NCBI GenBank assembly: GCA_027081405.1
Contig: JALWKO010000053.1
Span: 1-42,285, forward strand
DNA: 42,285 nucleotides
Reading direction: 5' to 3'
Origin: Campylobacteraceae bacterium
GTDB taxonomy: Bacteria > Campylobacterota > Campylobacteria > Campylobacterales > Sulfurovaceae
A model generated the notes under the pieces. The model had not been told where the DNA came from. It was given only the letters and a program-made list of their open reading frames with translations, and ran no database searches. This document shows positions 1 to 7,320 of the stretch, in pieces. Each line of letters opens with the position of its first letter. The stretch's first letter is position 1. Position numbers and translations under genes: made by a program.

Positions 1-270
1 GTTCATATGCGCATCGCCGCCACCGAGATCAAATTTCCCTGCCGCTACGGGATCGACACCCCCACGCAGGCGGAGCTGATCTCCACCCGCTACACCCCCG
101 AAGAGATCGCCGGGTATATCGGGGCCAACAGCGTCAGATTTCTCTCCATCGACGGACTGACCGACGCTCTGGGACGGGATCGGAACTATTCGCTGGTGAG
201 CTTCGACGGAAACTACTTCGCGGGGGGATGTGCCGAATCGACCGACTGCAGCGGCAGGAGCGGGGTTTGA
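1..270 (+). CDS. purF: Amidophosphoribosyltransferase, C-terminal end (partial)
   Basis: The reading frame is open from the first base and ends at TGA 268-270, so only the last 89 residues are present. The text contains FPCRYGIDTPTQAELI and IGANSVRFLSIDGL, which match the conserved C-terminal end of PurF, the glutamine-dependent enzyme that makes phosphoribosylamine from PRPP in the first committed step of purine synthesis. The catalytic N-terminal glutaminase cysteine and the PRPP loop lie outside the window. The stop codon overlaps the TTG start proposed for the next gene, which suggests translational coupling. Identification rests on the C-terminal motif only. Confidence 0.88.
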   Translation, partial: VHMRIAATEIKFPCRYGIDTPTQAELISTRYTPEEIAGYIGANSVRFLSIDGLTDALGRDRNYSLVSFDGNYFAGGCAESTDCSGRSGV

Positions 271-1223
271 CGCCACTGTACACCTTCGGGCGTTATCTGC
301 GGGAGCGCTTCGGACGCACCGTCCGCAAAGTCCCCGTCGGACTGGCGGGATTTACCTGCCCCAACATCGACGGAACGGTCGCGAAGGGGGGATGCACCTT
401 CTGCCTCAACGAATCGTTCAGCCCCAATCTCGCCAAAAACCGGGAAAAATTCTTCCTCAACCTCCAAAGCCGCCGAAACCCCCTCCTGGCTCGGCAGCGG
501 GTGCAGCTGCGGGAGCAGTTTTTCTCCACGGCGCGGGATTTCCGCGCCCGGGAAGGGGTCGACCGTTTCCTGGTCTATTTCCAGTCCTTCACCAACACCT
601 ACGCTCCGTTTGCAACCCTCAAAACCCTCTACGACGATGCCCTTTCCCTCCCCGGCGTGGTGGGGCTGAGCATCGGGACCCGGAGCGACAGCGTCATCCC
701 CGAAACCCTCGACTACCTGGCCGAACTGGCGAAGGACCGCGAGATCTGGATCGAATACGGGATCCAGTCGGTTTTTGACGCCACGCTGGAGAGGATCAAC
801 CGGGGGCACGACGCGGCCAGCGTGGAGCGGGCGATCCGGGAGGCCAAGGAGCGGGGACTCAAGGTCTGCGGCCATTTGATTTTTGGCCTGCCGGGGGAAG
901 ACCGCTCGATGATGCTCACCTCGGCGAAGCGGGCCTATGAATGGGGGATCGATTCGGTCAAATACCACCCCCTCTACGTGGTCAAAAACACTCAGCTCGC
1001 GGCCGAATACCGCAAAGGGGAGTTCACCCCGATCACGCTGGAGGAGTACGCCGAAACCCTCGCCGAGGCGATCGCCCTCAAGCCGGCGGAGATTTCGGTC
1101 CAGCGGATGACGGCGGGGATCGACGACGAGAGCCTCCTGGCGCCGGCGTGGTGCGGATGGAGCAAAAACCGGGTCTTCGCACAGATCCGCTCGGCCCTGG
1201 CACGGAAAGGGATACGGGTTTGA
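267..1223 (+). CDS. Radical SAM protein, TIGR01212/YhcC family
   Basis: A 318-residue protein beginning LYTFGRYLRERFG, with the cysteine cluster CPNIDGTVAKGGCTFC near residues 30-45 that binds the [4Fe-4S] cluster in this radical SAM family. GLSIGTRSDS, EYGIQS and GHLIFGLPGE are further family blocks. The substrate of the family is not known to me. I chose TTG at 267 because AGGAG (256-260) lies 6 nt upstream and the TTGA overlaps the purF stop. An in-frame ATG at 228 would add 13 residues that lie inside purF and do not resemble the family. A 7-bp repeat array begins at the base after the stop codon. Confidence 0.87.
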   Translation: MTPLYTFGRYLRERFGRTVRKVPVGLAGFTCPNIDGTVAKGGCTFCLNESFSPNLAKNREKFFLNLQSRRNPLLARQRVQLREQFFSTARDFRAREGVDRFLVYFQSFTNTYAPFATLKTLYDDALSLPGVVGLSIGTRSDSVIPETLDYLAELAKDREIWIEYGIQSVFDATLERINRGHDAASVERAIREAKERGLKVCGHLIFGLPGEDRSMMLTSAKRAYEWGIDSVKYHPLYVVKNTQLAAEYRKGEFTPITLEEYAETLAEAIALKPAEISVQRMTAGIDDESLLAPAWCGWSKNRVFAQIRSALARKGIRV

Positions 1224-1307
1224 ATGAGAAATGAGAAATGAAAAATGAGAAATGAGAAATGGGAAATGGGAAATGGGAAATGGGAAATAAAAAATGCGGA
1301 ATGAGGG
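1224..1307 (+). repeat. 7-bp tandem array, 12 units (ATGAGAA/ATGGGAA)
   Basis: Twelve consecutive heptamers in exact 7-bp register: ATGAGAA x2, ATGAAAA, ATGAGAA x2, ATGGGAA x4, ATAAAAA, ATGCGGA, ATGAGGG. The array starts immediately after the stop codon of the radical SAM gene. It belongs to the family of heptad arrays seen at many gene ends in this window. Confidence 0.95.
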
Positions 1308-1358
1308 ATTTTGCTGCGTTTCAGGCCGTTTCGAAGGTCGAATGCGGTCCGGAAGCGC

Positions 1359-1574
1359 TCACTCTTCCCTGCGAAACTGCGCCAGCCAGTTCCGCTCCTC
1401 TTCGATGATCCTTTCCCTGCGTTTGCGGAGGTTCTGGACGATCTGACGCAGCGCCTCGGTGTCGAGATACTCCAGCAGCGACGGTTCGATCGTCGTCTTG
1501 TCCCCTTCGTCGTAGCGCATTAGGGTTTCAATCTCTGCTAAAAGTTCCCGTTTCAATGCATCGTTCTCGTTCAT
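1359..1574 (-). CDS. Small charged hypothetical protein
   Basis: A 71-residue protein rich in Glu, Arg and Leu (MNENDALKRELLAEIETL at the start, NLRKRRERIIEEERNW near the end). It has no signal peptide, membrane segment or cysteine and should be mostly alpha-helical, possibly coiled coil. I recognise no family. It is divergent from the beta-helix gene at 1618 with a 43-bp gap that must hold both promoters. No good ribosome binding site precedes the ATG. It is called real because its composition is typical of soluble proteins and no better frame covers the region. Confidence 0.6.
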   Translation of the reverse strand: MNENDALKRELLAEIETLMRYDEGDKTTIEPSLLEYLDTEALRQIVQNLRKRRERIIEEERNWLAQFRREE

Positions 1575-1617
1575 GGAAGAATCATAACATAGCGGTGAAT
1601 CGTGTTACAATGAAAGT

Positions 1618-2790
1618 ATGGGGACGATACGGAGACTCGGAGTCATTTTCGTTTCGTTGTTTTTTGTTCTGAGCGATCCGGGATGGGGAAACTGCGTTCC
1701 GTCCACGGGAAGCGATTCGGACGATGCGATCGTCTGTACGGGAACGGTGAACGGATGGATCCGCGCTCGCGGAGGATCGGATCATATCGTCGCCGACGGG
1801 ATCGATGGATCGGCGGTTTTCTGGCTCGATCATCTGCCGGCGGGAGATCCTCTCAGAGACGGCAACGACAGTTTCGAAGCAAATGAGAGTCGTTTTTCGT
1901 GGGTTTTCGGTTTTGGGGGTGATGATCGGATCACAGTGCGTGATTCGGTATTTGACAATATTTATGCCGATACCAATCCGTATTATGTGACCCAACGGGG
2001 AAACGACACGATCACGGTACGCAATTCGGTCTCCGACGGCTGGATCCTGGGGGGAAACGACAATGATCGGATCGTGATCATAGAGAGCAATGTCTCCTTC
2101 GTAGCGGCGGGATATTCGGATATCTATCCCGATCCGCGGCCCGGTCATGAGGGGTTGTTCGACTACACTCCTTTCGACGGGAACGATACGATCGTATTGG
2201 AGGGGGTGGCGTTCAACGTCCCGAACTATGTCTATCCCGAGAGGCCCGGTGGTGCGGAAGGGGGGAAGGGGGACGATACGATCGTCCTTCGGGGACAAGG
2301 TATCGGCAAATGGATCACGGGAGGGCACGGGAACGATCGGATCGTCGTCGAGGGAAACTGGACTTTCACACCTTGTACGTTTCGCAACGATCTGAACAAA
2401 ACCGTTCATTGCGGTATCTACGGCGATGAGAGTTACGATTCCGAGCCCAATGCCTCGGTGGTCCCCGTATTGCATGGAGATGACGTGATCGTGTTGCACG
2501 GAGGGGATTTCCGTGGTGTGCATATCGAAGGGGGAGACGGATCGGATCGGTTGGTAATCGATCCGGAGATTCGTATCGAAAGTACGCTCTTGGATGGGGG
2601 GGGACGACCGCAATGTTTCGGATGGGTTCGTCGATACGTTGATTTTGAATGGACGCAGCGGAGACATCAACGGTACACTGTGGAAAAACTGGGAGAGGAT
2701 CCGATTGCGATTCGGCAGCGACCTGCGGATCGTCGACGGTCATCTCGAAGCGGCGGTGCATGGGGGAGGGGGATCGGGACTGGTCATTGA
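1618..2790 (+). CDS. Secreted beta-helix, autotransporter-passenger-like protein, N-terminal part (frameshifted)
   Basis: Begins with a signal peptide (residues about 1-24, basic MGTIRRL then a hydrophobic core). It continues with repeats of the form GDDRITVRDS, GNDTITVRNS, GNDRIVVEG, GDDVIVLHG, about one per 25-40 residues, which look like coils of a right-handed beta-helix. The GGxGxD-like turns recall calcium-binding RTX repeats. The frame runs into a G8 tract at 2596-2603. After it the translation (RPQCFGWVRRYV onward) no longer fits the protein and stops at 2790. The protein continues in the next frame at 2594-3577. Removing one G gives LDGGDDRNVSDGF, restoring the repeat pattern and a product of about 652 residues. 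As read, this is a truncated product. Either phase variation or a sequencing error explains it. Confidence 0.75.
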   Translation: MGTIRRLGVIFVSLFFVLSDPGWGNCVPSTGSDSDDAIVCTGTVNGWIRARGGSDHIVADGIDGSAVFWLDHLPAGDPLRDGNDSFEANESRFSWVFGFGGDDRITVRDSVFDNIYADTNPYYVTQRGNDTITVRNSVSDGWILGGNDNDRIVIIESNVSFVAAGYSDIYPDPRPGHEGLFDYTPFDGNDTIVLEGVAFNVPNYVYPERPGGAEGGKGDDTIVLRGQGIGKWITGGHGNDRIVVEGNWTFTPCTFRNDLNKTVHCGIYGDESYDSEPNASVVPVLHGDDVIVLHGGDFRGVHIEGGDGSDRLVIDPEIRIESTLLDGGGRPQCFGWVRRYVDFEWTQRRHQRYTVEKLGEDPIAIRQRPADRRRSSRSGGAWGRGIGTGH

Positions 2791-3577
2791 CGACACGAGT
2801 CGGTTGTTTGTCGATCGAGAGACGCTGATCGATGCCGATTGCGAAAACAACGGAACGATCGATCTGCAAGAAGGGTCATTTTCGACCCTTCGGATCAGCG
2901 GAGACTATCGTGGCGGCGGGGTGATCGCTCTGGATACGGTCCTCAACGACGGCGATCCGTCGATCAGCGATCGTATCGTCGTGGAGGGGGACACTTCGGG
3001 TACGACGGTATTGCGGCTGCGAAACCGAGGAGGGACCGGCGGATTGACTGGAGAATCACGGGGGATTTTGTTGGTCGCGGTGCACGGTACGTCAGCCGGT
3101 CGTTTCGTACTGGATCACGAACCGGTCATAAGCGGGTTTCATTATTTTTTGAGCAAGGGAACGGATGGCAATTGGTACTTGTACTCCCACGGAACGCCGC
3201 TGATCGCGCATGACGATCGATACGAAGTCCAAAACGAACAATGGCTGGCAGCTAGCGTAGCTTCCAACGATCAGACCGGAACTTGTCATCCGGAAAGCGC
3301 ACACTGGGTCCTTGTCGATCCTCCTCGACTAGGAGAATTGGATTTTGACGGCGACGGTCATTTCCGTTATCTTGCGCACAGCGATTGTCGTGATCATGAC
3401 CGTTTCCGTTACCGCATTGAATTCGCCGGAGTATGTCCGCCGTCGAACACCGCTACGGTTTCAATCACGATTCATTGCCCCGAGCCACCGTGTCCCGGCG
3501 ATAGTGGCGGGGTGCCCTGGTGGATCGTCTTTATGGGAATCGGGATCATATTCTTGGTCCGTTCGCCGCAGAGCTAA
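2594..3577 (+). CDS. Autotransporter-passenger-like protein, C-terminal part: AC domain, extracellular repeat and C-terminal helix
   Basis: This is the continuation of the gene starting at 1618, in the +1 frame after the G8 tract. It is probably not made from the ATG at 2594. The block from LDTVLNDGDPSISDRIVVEG through GTTVLRLRNRGG to GTDGNWYLYSH closely resembles the pertactin-type autochaperone (AC) domain that ends autotransporter passengers. Where the outer-membrane barrel should follow, there is instead a domain with the VxxND pattern of cadherin-like/VCBS repeats (DDRYEVQNEQ, SVASNDQ). The protein then ends with a Cys/Pro-rich linker, SGGVPWW, about 18 hydrophobic residues and a short RSPQS tail. 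That end looks like a C-terminal sorting or anchor signal, somewhat like GlyGly-CTERM. Surface location is inferred. Confidence 0.7.
   Translation: MGGDDRNVSDGFVDTLILNGRSGDINGTLWKNWERIRLRFGSDLRIVDGHLEAAVHGGGGSGLVIDDTSRLFVDRETLIDADCENNGTIDLQEGSFSTLRISGDYRGGGVIALDTVLNDGDPSISDRIVVEGDTSGTTVLRLRNRGGTGGLTGESRGILLVAVHGTSAGRFVLDHEPVISGFHYFLSKGTDGNWYLYSHGTPLIAHDDRYEVQNEQWLAASVASNDQTGTCHPESAHWVLVDPPRLGELDFDGDGHFRYLAHSDCRDHDRFRYRIEFAGVCPPSNTATVSITIHCPEPPCPGDSGGVPWWIVFMGIGIIFLVRSPQS
2596..2603 (+). repeat. G8 homopolymer tract (candidate phase-variation switch)
   Basis: Eight consecutive G within a coding repeat of the beta-helix gene. The frames upstream and downstream differ by one base, so G7 or G10 would join them and G8 is OFF. 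Slippage at poly-G tracts switches surface genes in Campylobacter and Helicobacter (established). Switching here is inference. Confidence 0.75.
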
Positions 3578-3607
3578 GGTATACTGTCACGAAAAAAGGA
3601 GTCGCTC

Positions 3608-4078
3608 ATGTCCGAGATTGGAGAAAAAGCACCCGATTTCTGCCTCCCCAATCAGGACGGTGAGGAGATCTGTCTGCGAGATCTGGCCGGAAGCTGGGTC
3701 GTGCTCTACTTCTATCCCAAGGACAACACTCCCGGCTGTACCACCGAAGCCCTCGATTTCACCGCCCATCTGGACCAGTTTCAAGCTCTTGGAGCCACGG
3801 TGCTGGGGGTGAGCCCCGACAGCGTCCGGCGCCACCGCAACTTCGTCGACAAAAAGGATCTCAAAGTGACCCTCCTTTCCGATGAGGAAAAAATGGTTTG
3901 TCAGGCTTATGGCGTTTGGCAATTGAAGAAAAACTACGGTCGGGAGTACATGGGGGTGGTCCGCTCCACTTTCCTCATCGACCCCGAGGGGATCATCCGT
4001 GCCAAATGGGAGAAGGTCAAGGTCAAAGGGCACGTCGAAGAGGTCCTCGCCACCCTCAAAGGGCTCGTACAACAATAG
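3608..4078 (+). CDS. bcp: Thiol peroxidase, Bcp/PrxQ-type peroxiredoxin
   Basis: A 156-residue AhpC/TSA-fold protein, normal length for Bcp, with the peroxidatic motif YPKDNTPGCTTEA (Cys44 is the peroxidatic cysteine), VLGVSPDS and RSTFLIDPEG. It reduces hydroperoxides in the cytoplasm using thioredoxin. The resolving cysteine found five residues later in E. coli Bcp is a leucine here (GCTTEALDF). The enzyme is therefore probably 1-Cys, or uses Cys12, Cys22 or the cysteine in MVCQAYG. The ribosome binding site AAAGGAG lies 6 nt upstream of the ATG. A TATACT hexamer at 3580-3585 could be its own -10 box. Confidence 0.93.
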   Translation: MSEIGEKAPDFCLPNQDGEEICLRDLAGSWVVLYFYPKDNTPGCTTEALDFTAHLDQFQALGATVLGVSPDSVRRHRNFVDKKDLKVTLLSDEEKMVCQAYGVWQLKKNYGREYMGVVRSTFLIDPEGIIRAKWEKVKVKGHVEEVLATLKGLVQQ

Positions 4079-4086
4079 GTGCTCGT

Positions 4087-4986
4087 GTGCAGCGGAACGA
4101 TCGGGGAAAGTCAACGGCAAAAAAGGCCGATCGCCGTTTCCCGGCATCCGGTTTTCATCGCCGATACCGGTCCTTGACGGTTCTTGCTCTGTTGCTCTTT
4201 TTCGTTTTCGGAGCGCTTCCGGCGGCGGAGCTGAAGCTCTCCGATGCACAGGCCCGACAGATCGCTTATCGCATCTGGCTCAACGAAGGTTCGGGCCAGA
4301 CCCGCAAGCTGGTGTGGTGGAACAAAGGGGAGGAGTTCGCCTCCTGCGGGATCGGCCACTTCATCTGGTACACCAAAGACAAGCCGATGTGGTTCTGGGA
4401 GGCGTTCCCCGCGATGCTCTCCTATATTGTCAAGCGCGGGGCCAATCCCCCCCGCTGGCTCACCCCCCGCACTCACTGCCCCTGGAACAGTTATGAGGAG
4501 TGGAAACGGGCCAAGCGGCTGGGCAGCCCCAAAATGCGCGAACTGACCCGTTTCCTCGATCGGACCAAGGGGCTGCAGGCCAGTTTCATGCTCCATCGCC
4601 TCAACGAAGCCTATCCCAAAATCCTCGCCTATGCCGACGCACGGGGGCAGGGGAAACTCGTCCGGTACAACTACCGGCGTCTCCTCTATCGCAAAGACGG
4701 CTCGATCGATCCCCGTGGGGCCTACATCCTCATCGACTACATCAATTTCAAAGGGGACGGGATCAATCCCGGGGAGCGCTATCAGGGGAAAGGGTGGGGG
4801 CTCTATCAGGTGCTTACCCGGATGGATCCCCGCGATCCCGATCCCCGTCACGCCTTCGCCGTGGCGGCCAAGCGGGTGCTTGCGCGCCTGATCCGCATCG
4901 CCCCTCCCGAGCGGAGGCTCTGGCGCTTCAAAAAAGGGTGGTTCAACCGGATCGATACCTATACGAAATTCCTGGAAGACCGATAA
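4087..4986 (+). CDS. Conserved exported protein with GIGHFIWY motif
   Basis: About 299 residues if started at GTG 4087. The frame stays open far upstream across bcp, but that part is a shadow. A signal-peptide-like segment (RRYRSLTVLALLLFFVF then ALPAAE) supports export, with cleavage near AAE. The mature part has IWLNEGSGQTRKLVWWNKGEEFASCGIGHFIWY split by Trp- and Tyr-rich blocks, then a helical region and KGDGINPGERYQGKGWGLYQV. I recall the pattern NEG...WNxGEEFxSxGIGHFIWY from uncharacterised exported proteins of many proteobacteria. The E/G/Y-rich core suggests a lysozyme-like or other periplasmic hydrolase, but this is unproven. The start is uncertain: no good ribosome binding site precedes GTG 4087, and TTG 4174 would begin directly at the hydrophobic core. 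Confidence 0.72.
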   Translation: MQRNDRGKSTAKKADRRFPASGFHRRYRSLTVLALLLFFVFGALPAAELKLSDAQARQIAYRIWLNEGSGQTRKLVWWNKGEEFASCGIGHFIWYTKDKPMWFWEAFPAMLSYIVKRGANPPRWLTPRTHCPWNSYEEWKRAKRLGSPKMRELTRFLDRTKGLQASFMLHRLNEAYPKILAYADARGQGKLVRYNYRRLLYRKDGSIDPRGAYILIDYINFKGDGINPGERYQGKGWGLYQVLTRMDPRDPDPRHAFAVAAKRVLARLIRIAPPERRLWRFKKGWFNRIDTYTKFLEDR

Positions 4987-5420
4987 GGTTCGGATGGGTG
5001 CGTGATCGTCGAAACTTTTTGTGAATCTGTCAATCGTAGTGAGAGAAAACATGATCTTCTTGGGAGAACGACTTCCGTATGATCCATCTGGAAACCGGAC
5101 AAAATTGGACCGAAATAAAAAACTATGAAGGCGATCGAAAATTTTTTATTTTTTATTTCGATATTAAATCGTTCTGTAAATTATATATTGTTCTTGAGTG
5201 TAATGCACCTTTGCCGCGAAAACCATCTACACGTCGCCATCGAGTTGTCTAATTTGAGAATCGCTATTGTTTTGTTTTTGCTATATTGAACTTCTGCGCA
5301 ATCTTAGCTTCTTGAAATAAACCGAACCGCTAGGTTGAAATAAAATAATGTAATGTATAATCGGTCGAACGTTCACAGCGACATCCGTCGTATGGGAAAA
5401 ATTTGAAAGCGAGGTTTGCG
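4987..5420. other. AT-rich intergenic region upstream of the HTH-cupin-methyltransferase gene
   Basis: This stretch is much richer in A and T than its surroundings, especially 5100-5370 (for example ATCGAAA and TTTCGAT flanking a T-rich centre near 5137-5165). I see no RNA gene and no convincing protein. A 57-codon frame from ATG 5079 to TAA 5252 has no good ribosome binding site and unremarkable composition. The right end holds the likely promoter of the downstream gene. The low GC may mark transferred DNA together with the core of that gene. Confidence 0.6.
5335..5361 (+). promoter_or_regulatory. Putative sigma70 promoter of the HTH-cupin-methyltransferase gene
   Basis: TTGAAA (5335-5340) and TATAAT (5356-5361) are separated by 15 bp, short but usable. 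The predicted start of transcription lies about 50 bp before the ATG at 5421. Because the encoded protein carries an HTH domain, autoregulation here is plausible but not shown. Confidence 0.5.
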
Positions 5421-7271
5421 ATGATCGAAAACGGAACACTGGTAGATATCGACACGGGAGGGCGTCGGGGCATCGGCACGATCCAGGGCAATATCGGAGC
5501 GAAGATTAAAGAACTCCGAGACAAGCGGGGATACTCCCTCGGAGCGCTGGCCCAAAAGGCGGGGATTTCCAAATCGACCCTATACGGGATCGAAGAGGGT
5601 AAGGCGAACCCGACGATCTCTTCGATCTGGGCGATCGCCAACGCCCTGGATATTCCGTTTGGGGAACTCACCAGCGAAAACGTCGATATCCAGCAAGGGA
5701 CGAGTCAAGTCACGCTGGTCGACAAACGGCACGACACCGAAGTGTACAAAATGGTCATCTCCGATGAGGCTTCAGTGGTATCTGCACCGCATATGGTCAA
5801 TACAATCGAGGATGTGGTTGTTGTAGAAGGAGAAGTTTTAATCGGAGAATTAGCTCGCCCCACTTACCTTCGTACAGGGGATCATTATCGGTTCAAAGCG
5901 GATGTACCACATATTTATAAAGCATTGAGTAGCGAAGTTGTATTGATCGTTACGATCAATTATCCAAAAAAGGAGAGCCGCTATTTCAATGAAGATATAT
6001 TTTGGGACGACATTGATGATAGGAAAATTAAAGATTTGTTTCTTGAAATGCAAAACGGTCTTGAAATTGTCCGTGTTATTGTCCAAAATCAAACAGTAGA
6101 AATCAAGAGCAGTTATACTCCCCATCATAACCTAATTACTACAACTCCAGATATATTTTACCTGTGTTCAATTTTCAGAGGTACAGACGGATGTATTCTC
6201 AAACTCTTGCGATCCATTGATCCGGAGTTGCCGAAGAAAGTCGTATCACTTTATAACGGTGTTGCTTTGATTTCCAGGGTCTTAAAAACTGAAAAGTCGC
6301 TAAAAAGAGGCCATCCTGATATTGATATTTCAATATTAACTCCTTTCAAAGAGGAGATTGCCAAGCATCCTAAAAAAACGTCGTTTGAACGCAGAATTAG
6401 TGTCGGGTTATACGGAGTTTTTGAGTATTTTCATCCAGGATACGGTATACAGGCGATGCTTCTTGCATTTGCTATCAAAAAGTACTCACCAGATATAAAT
6501 AAGCCGATCTTGGATATCGGTACAGGTCCCGGTCAACATTTGCGATTGATGAGTGATATTATCCCACAGGTACAATATGATGTTATAGAGCCAAGCACGC
6601 ATGCAATTGATTTTCTGAAAGACATGTCGGAGATTCGAGAAATCAACAATTGCTTTTTGGGTGGCTTTAAAAGTGTAGAAGAGTATAAGACAATTATTTC
6701 GGTAGGTTCGAGCCATCATGTACCGCTCGATGAGTTTTTCTCCGTTTCGAGAGAGCTTTTGAGCGATGACGGCGTCTTCATCGTCTGCGACGAGTTTATC
6801 GGGGATTTCGCCCATCGAAACGAGAGGGACCGCAAACTGATCATCCACCACACTCAGTACATGTTGGAGGTGATGGTTCCCATCCAAGGAGAACTCTCCA
6901 GGGAGGAGAAGCTCCTCTACGATCGGATCCGTTCGGCGATTCCGTATGCACGCTATGCGGCGTTGATGGGGGACGTACACGAAGCCAAACGGACGGTGAT
7001 TTCACTCTTCGATGCGATCAAAGATTCCCCTTCGATCAATGAATTGAGCGATCCGCTTATTTCGTATTACCTTTTCATCGTACTCGAGCTCGAAGCGCTC
7101 GTCGCGGGGCTTGATTATGAGGAAGAGTGCAAAACGAGTGTCGGAAATTTCGTCAAAGTGGCCGAAGACTACGGTTTCGAAGTTCTCAACCAAGCCTGTT
7201 TCCATCCGACGAGCGACGAATCGGGGACCTATATGGTGGTCCTCAAAAAAGGGGAGGTAACGCTCGGTTAA
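5421..7271 (+). CDS. HTH (XRE)-cupin-methyltransferase fusion regulator
   Basis: A 616-residue protein with three recognisable parts. Residues about 26-82 form an XRE/HipB-type helix-turn-helix (KIKELRDKRGYSLGALAQ, KSTLYGIEEGKANPTISSI). Residues about 118-182 form a small cupin (HMVNTIEDVVVVEGEVLIGEL, RTGDHYRFKADVPHIYKAL). Residues about 360-465 form a class I SAM methyltransferase core (LDIGTGPGQHL motif I, YDVIEPS, IISVGSSHHVP, LLSDDGVFIVCDEFIG). The roughly 180-residue linker and the helical C-terminus are unassigned. HTH-cupin regulators often sit next to the transporter they control; the methyltransferase fusion is unusual. The ATG at 5421 is preceded by GCGAGG 6 nt upstream. About 5760-6720, covering cupin through methyltransferase, is clearly lower in GC than the HTH and C-terminal parts. 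It lies 49 bp before azlC. Confidence 0.8.
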   Translation: MIENGTLVDIDTGGRRGIGTIQGNIGAKIKELRDKRGYSLGALAQKAGISKSTLYGIEEGKANPTISSIWAIANALDIPFGELTSENVDIQQGTSQVTLVDKRHDTEVYKMVISDEASVVSAPHMVNTIEDVVVVEGEVLIGELARPTYLRTGDHYRFKADVPHIYKALSSEVVLIVTINYPKKESRYFNEDIFWDDIDDRKIKDLFLEMQNGLEIVRVIVQNQTVEIKSSYTPHHNLITTTPDIFYLCSIFRGTDGCILKLLRSIDPELPKKVVSLYNGVALISRVLKTEKSLKRGHPDIDISILTPFKEEIAKHPKKTSFERRISVGLYGVFEYFHPGYGIQAMLLAFAIKKYSPDINKPILDIGTGPGQHLRLMSDIIPQVQYDVIEPSTHAIDFLKDMSEIREINNCFLGGFKSVEEYKTIISVGSSHHVPLDEFFSVSRELLSDDGVFIVCDEFIGDFAHRNERDRKLIIHHTQYMLEVMVPIQGELSREEKLLYDRIRSAIPYARYAALMGDVHEAKRTVISLFDAIKDSPSINELSDPLISYYLFIVLELEALVAGLDYEEECKTSVGNFVKVAEDYGFEVLNQACFHPTSDESGTYMVVLKKGEVTLG

Positions 7272-7320
7272 CGGTGTTTGCCGATCCTATCGGGGGGAGG
7301 GATCGAAGTTCACAAAAGGG

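Noticed and set aside
1582-2670. 362-codon minus-strand frame opposite the beta-helix gene
   Set aside because: The plus strand encodes a signal peptide and regular repeats. The minus frame only mirrors those repeats.
5079-5252. 57-codon frame in the AT-rich gap
   Set aside because: No good ribosome binding site and no recognisable motif. Frames of this length arise by chance.
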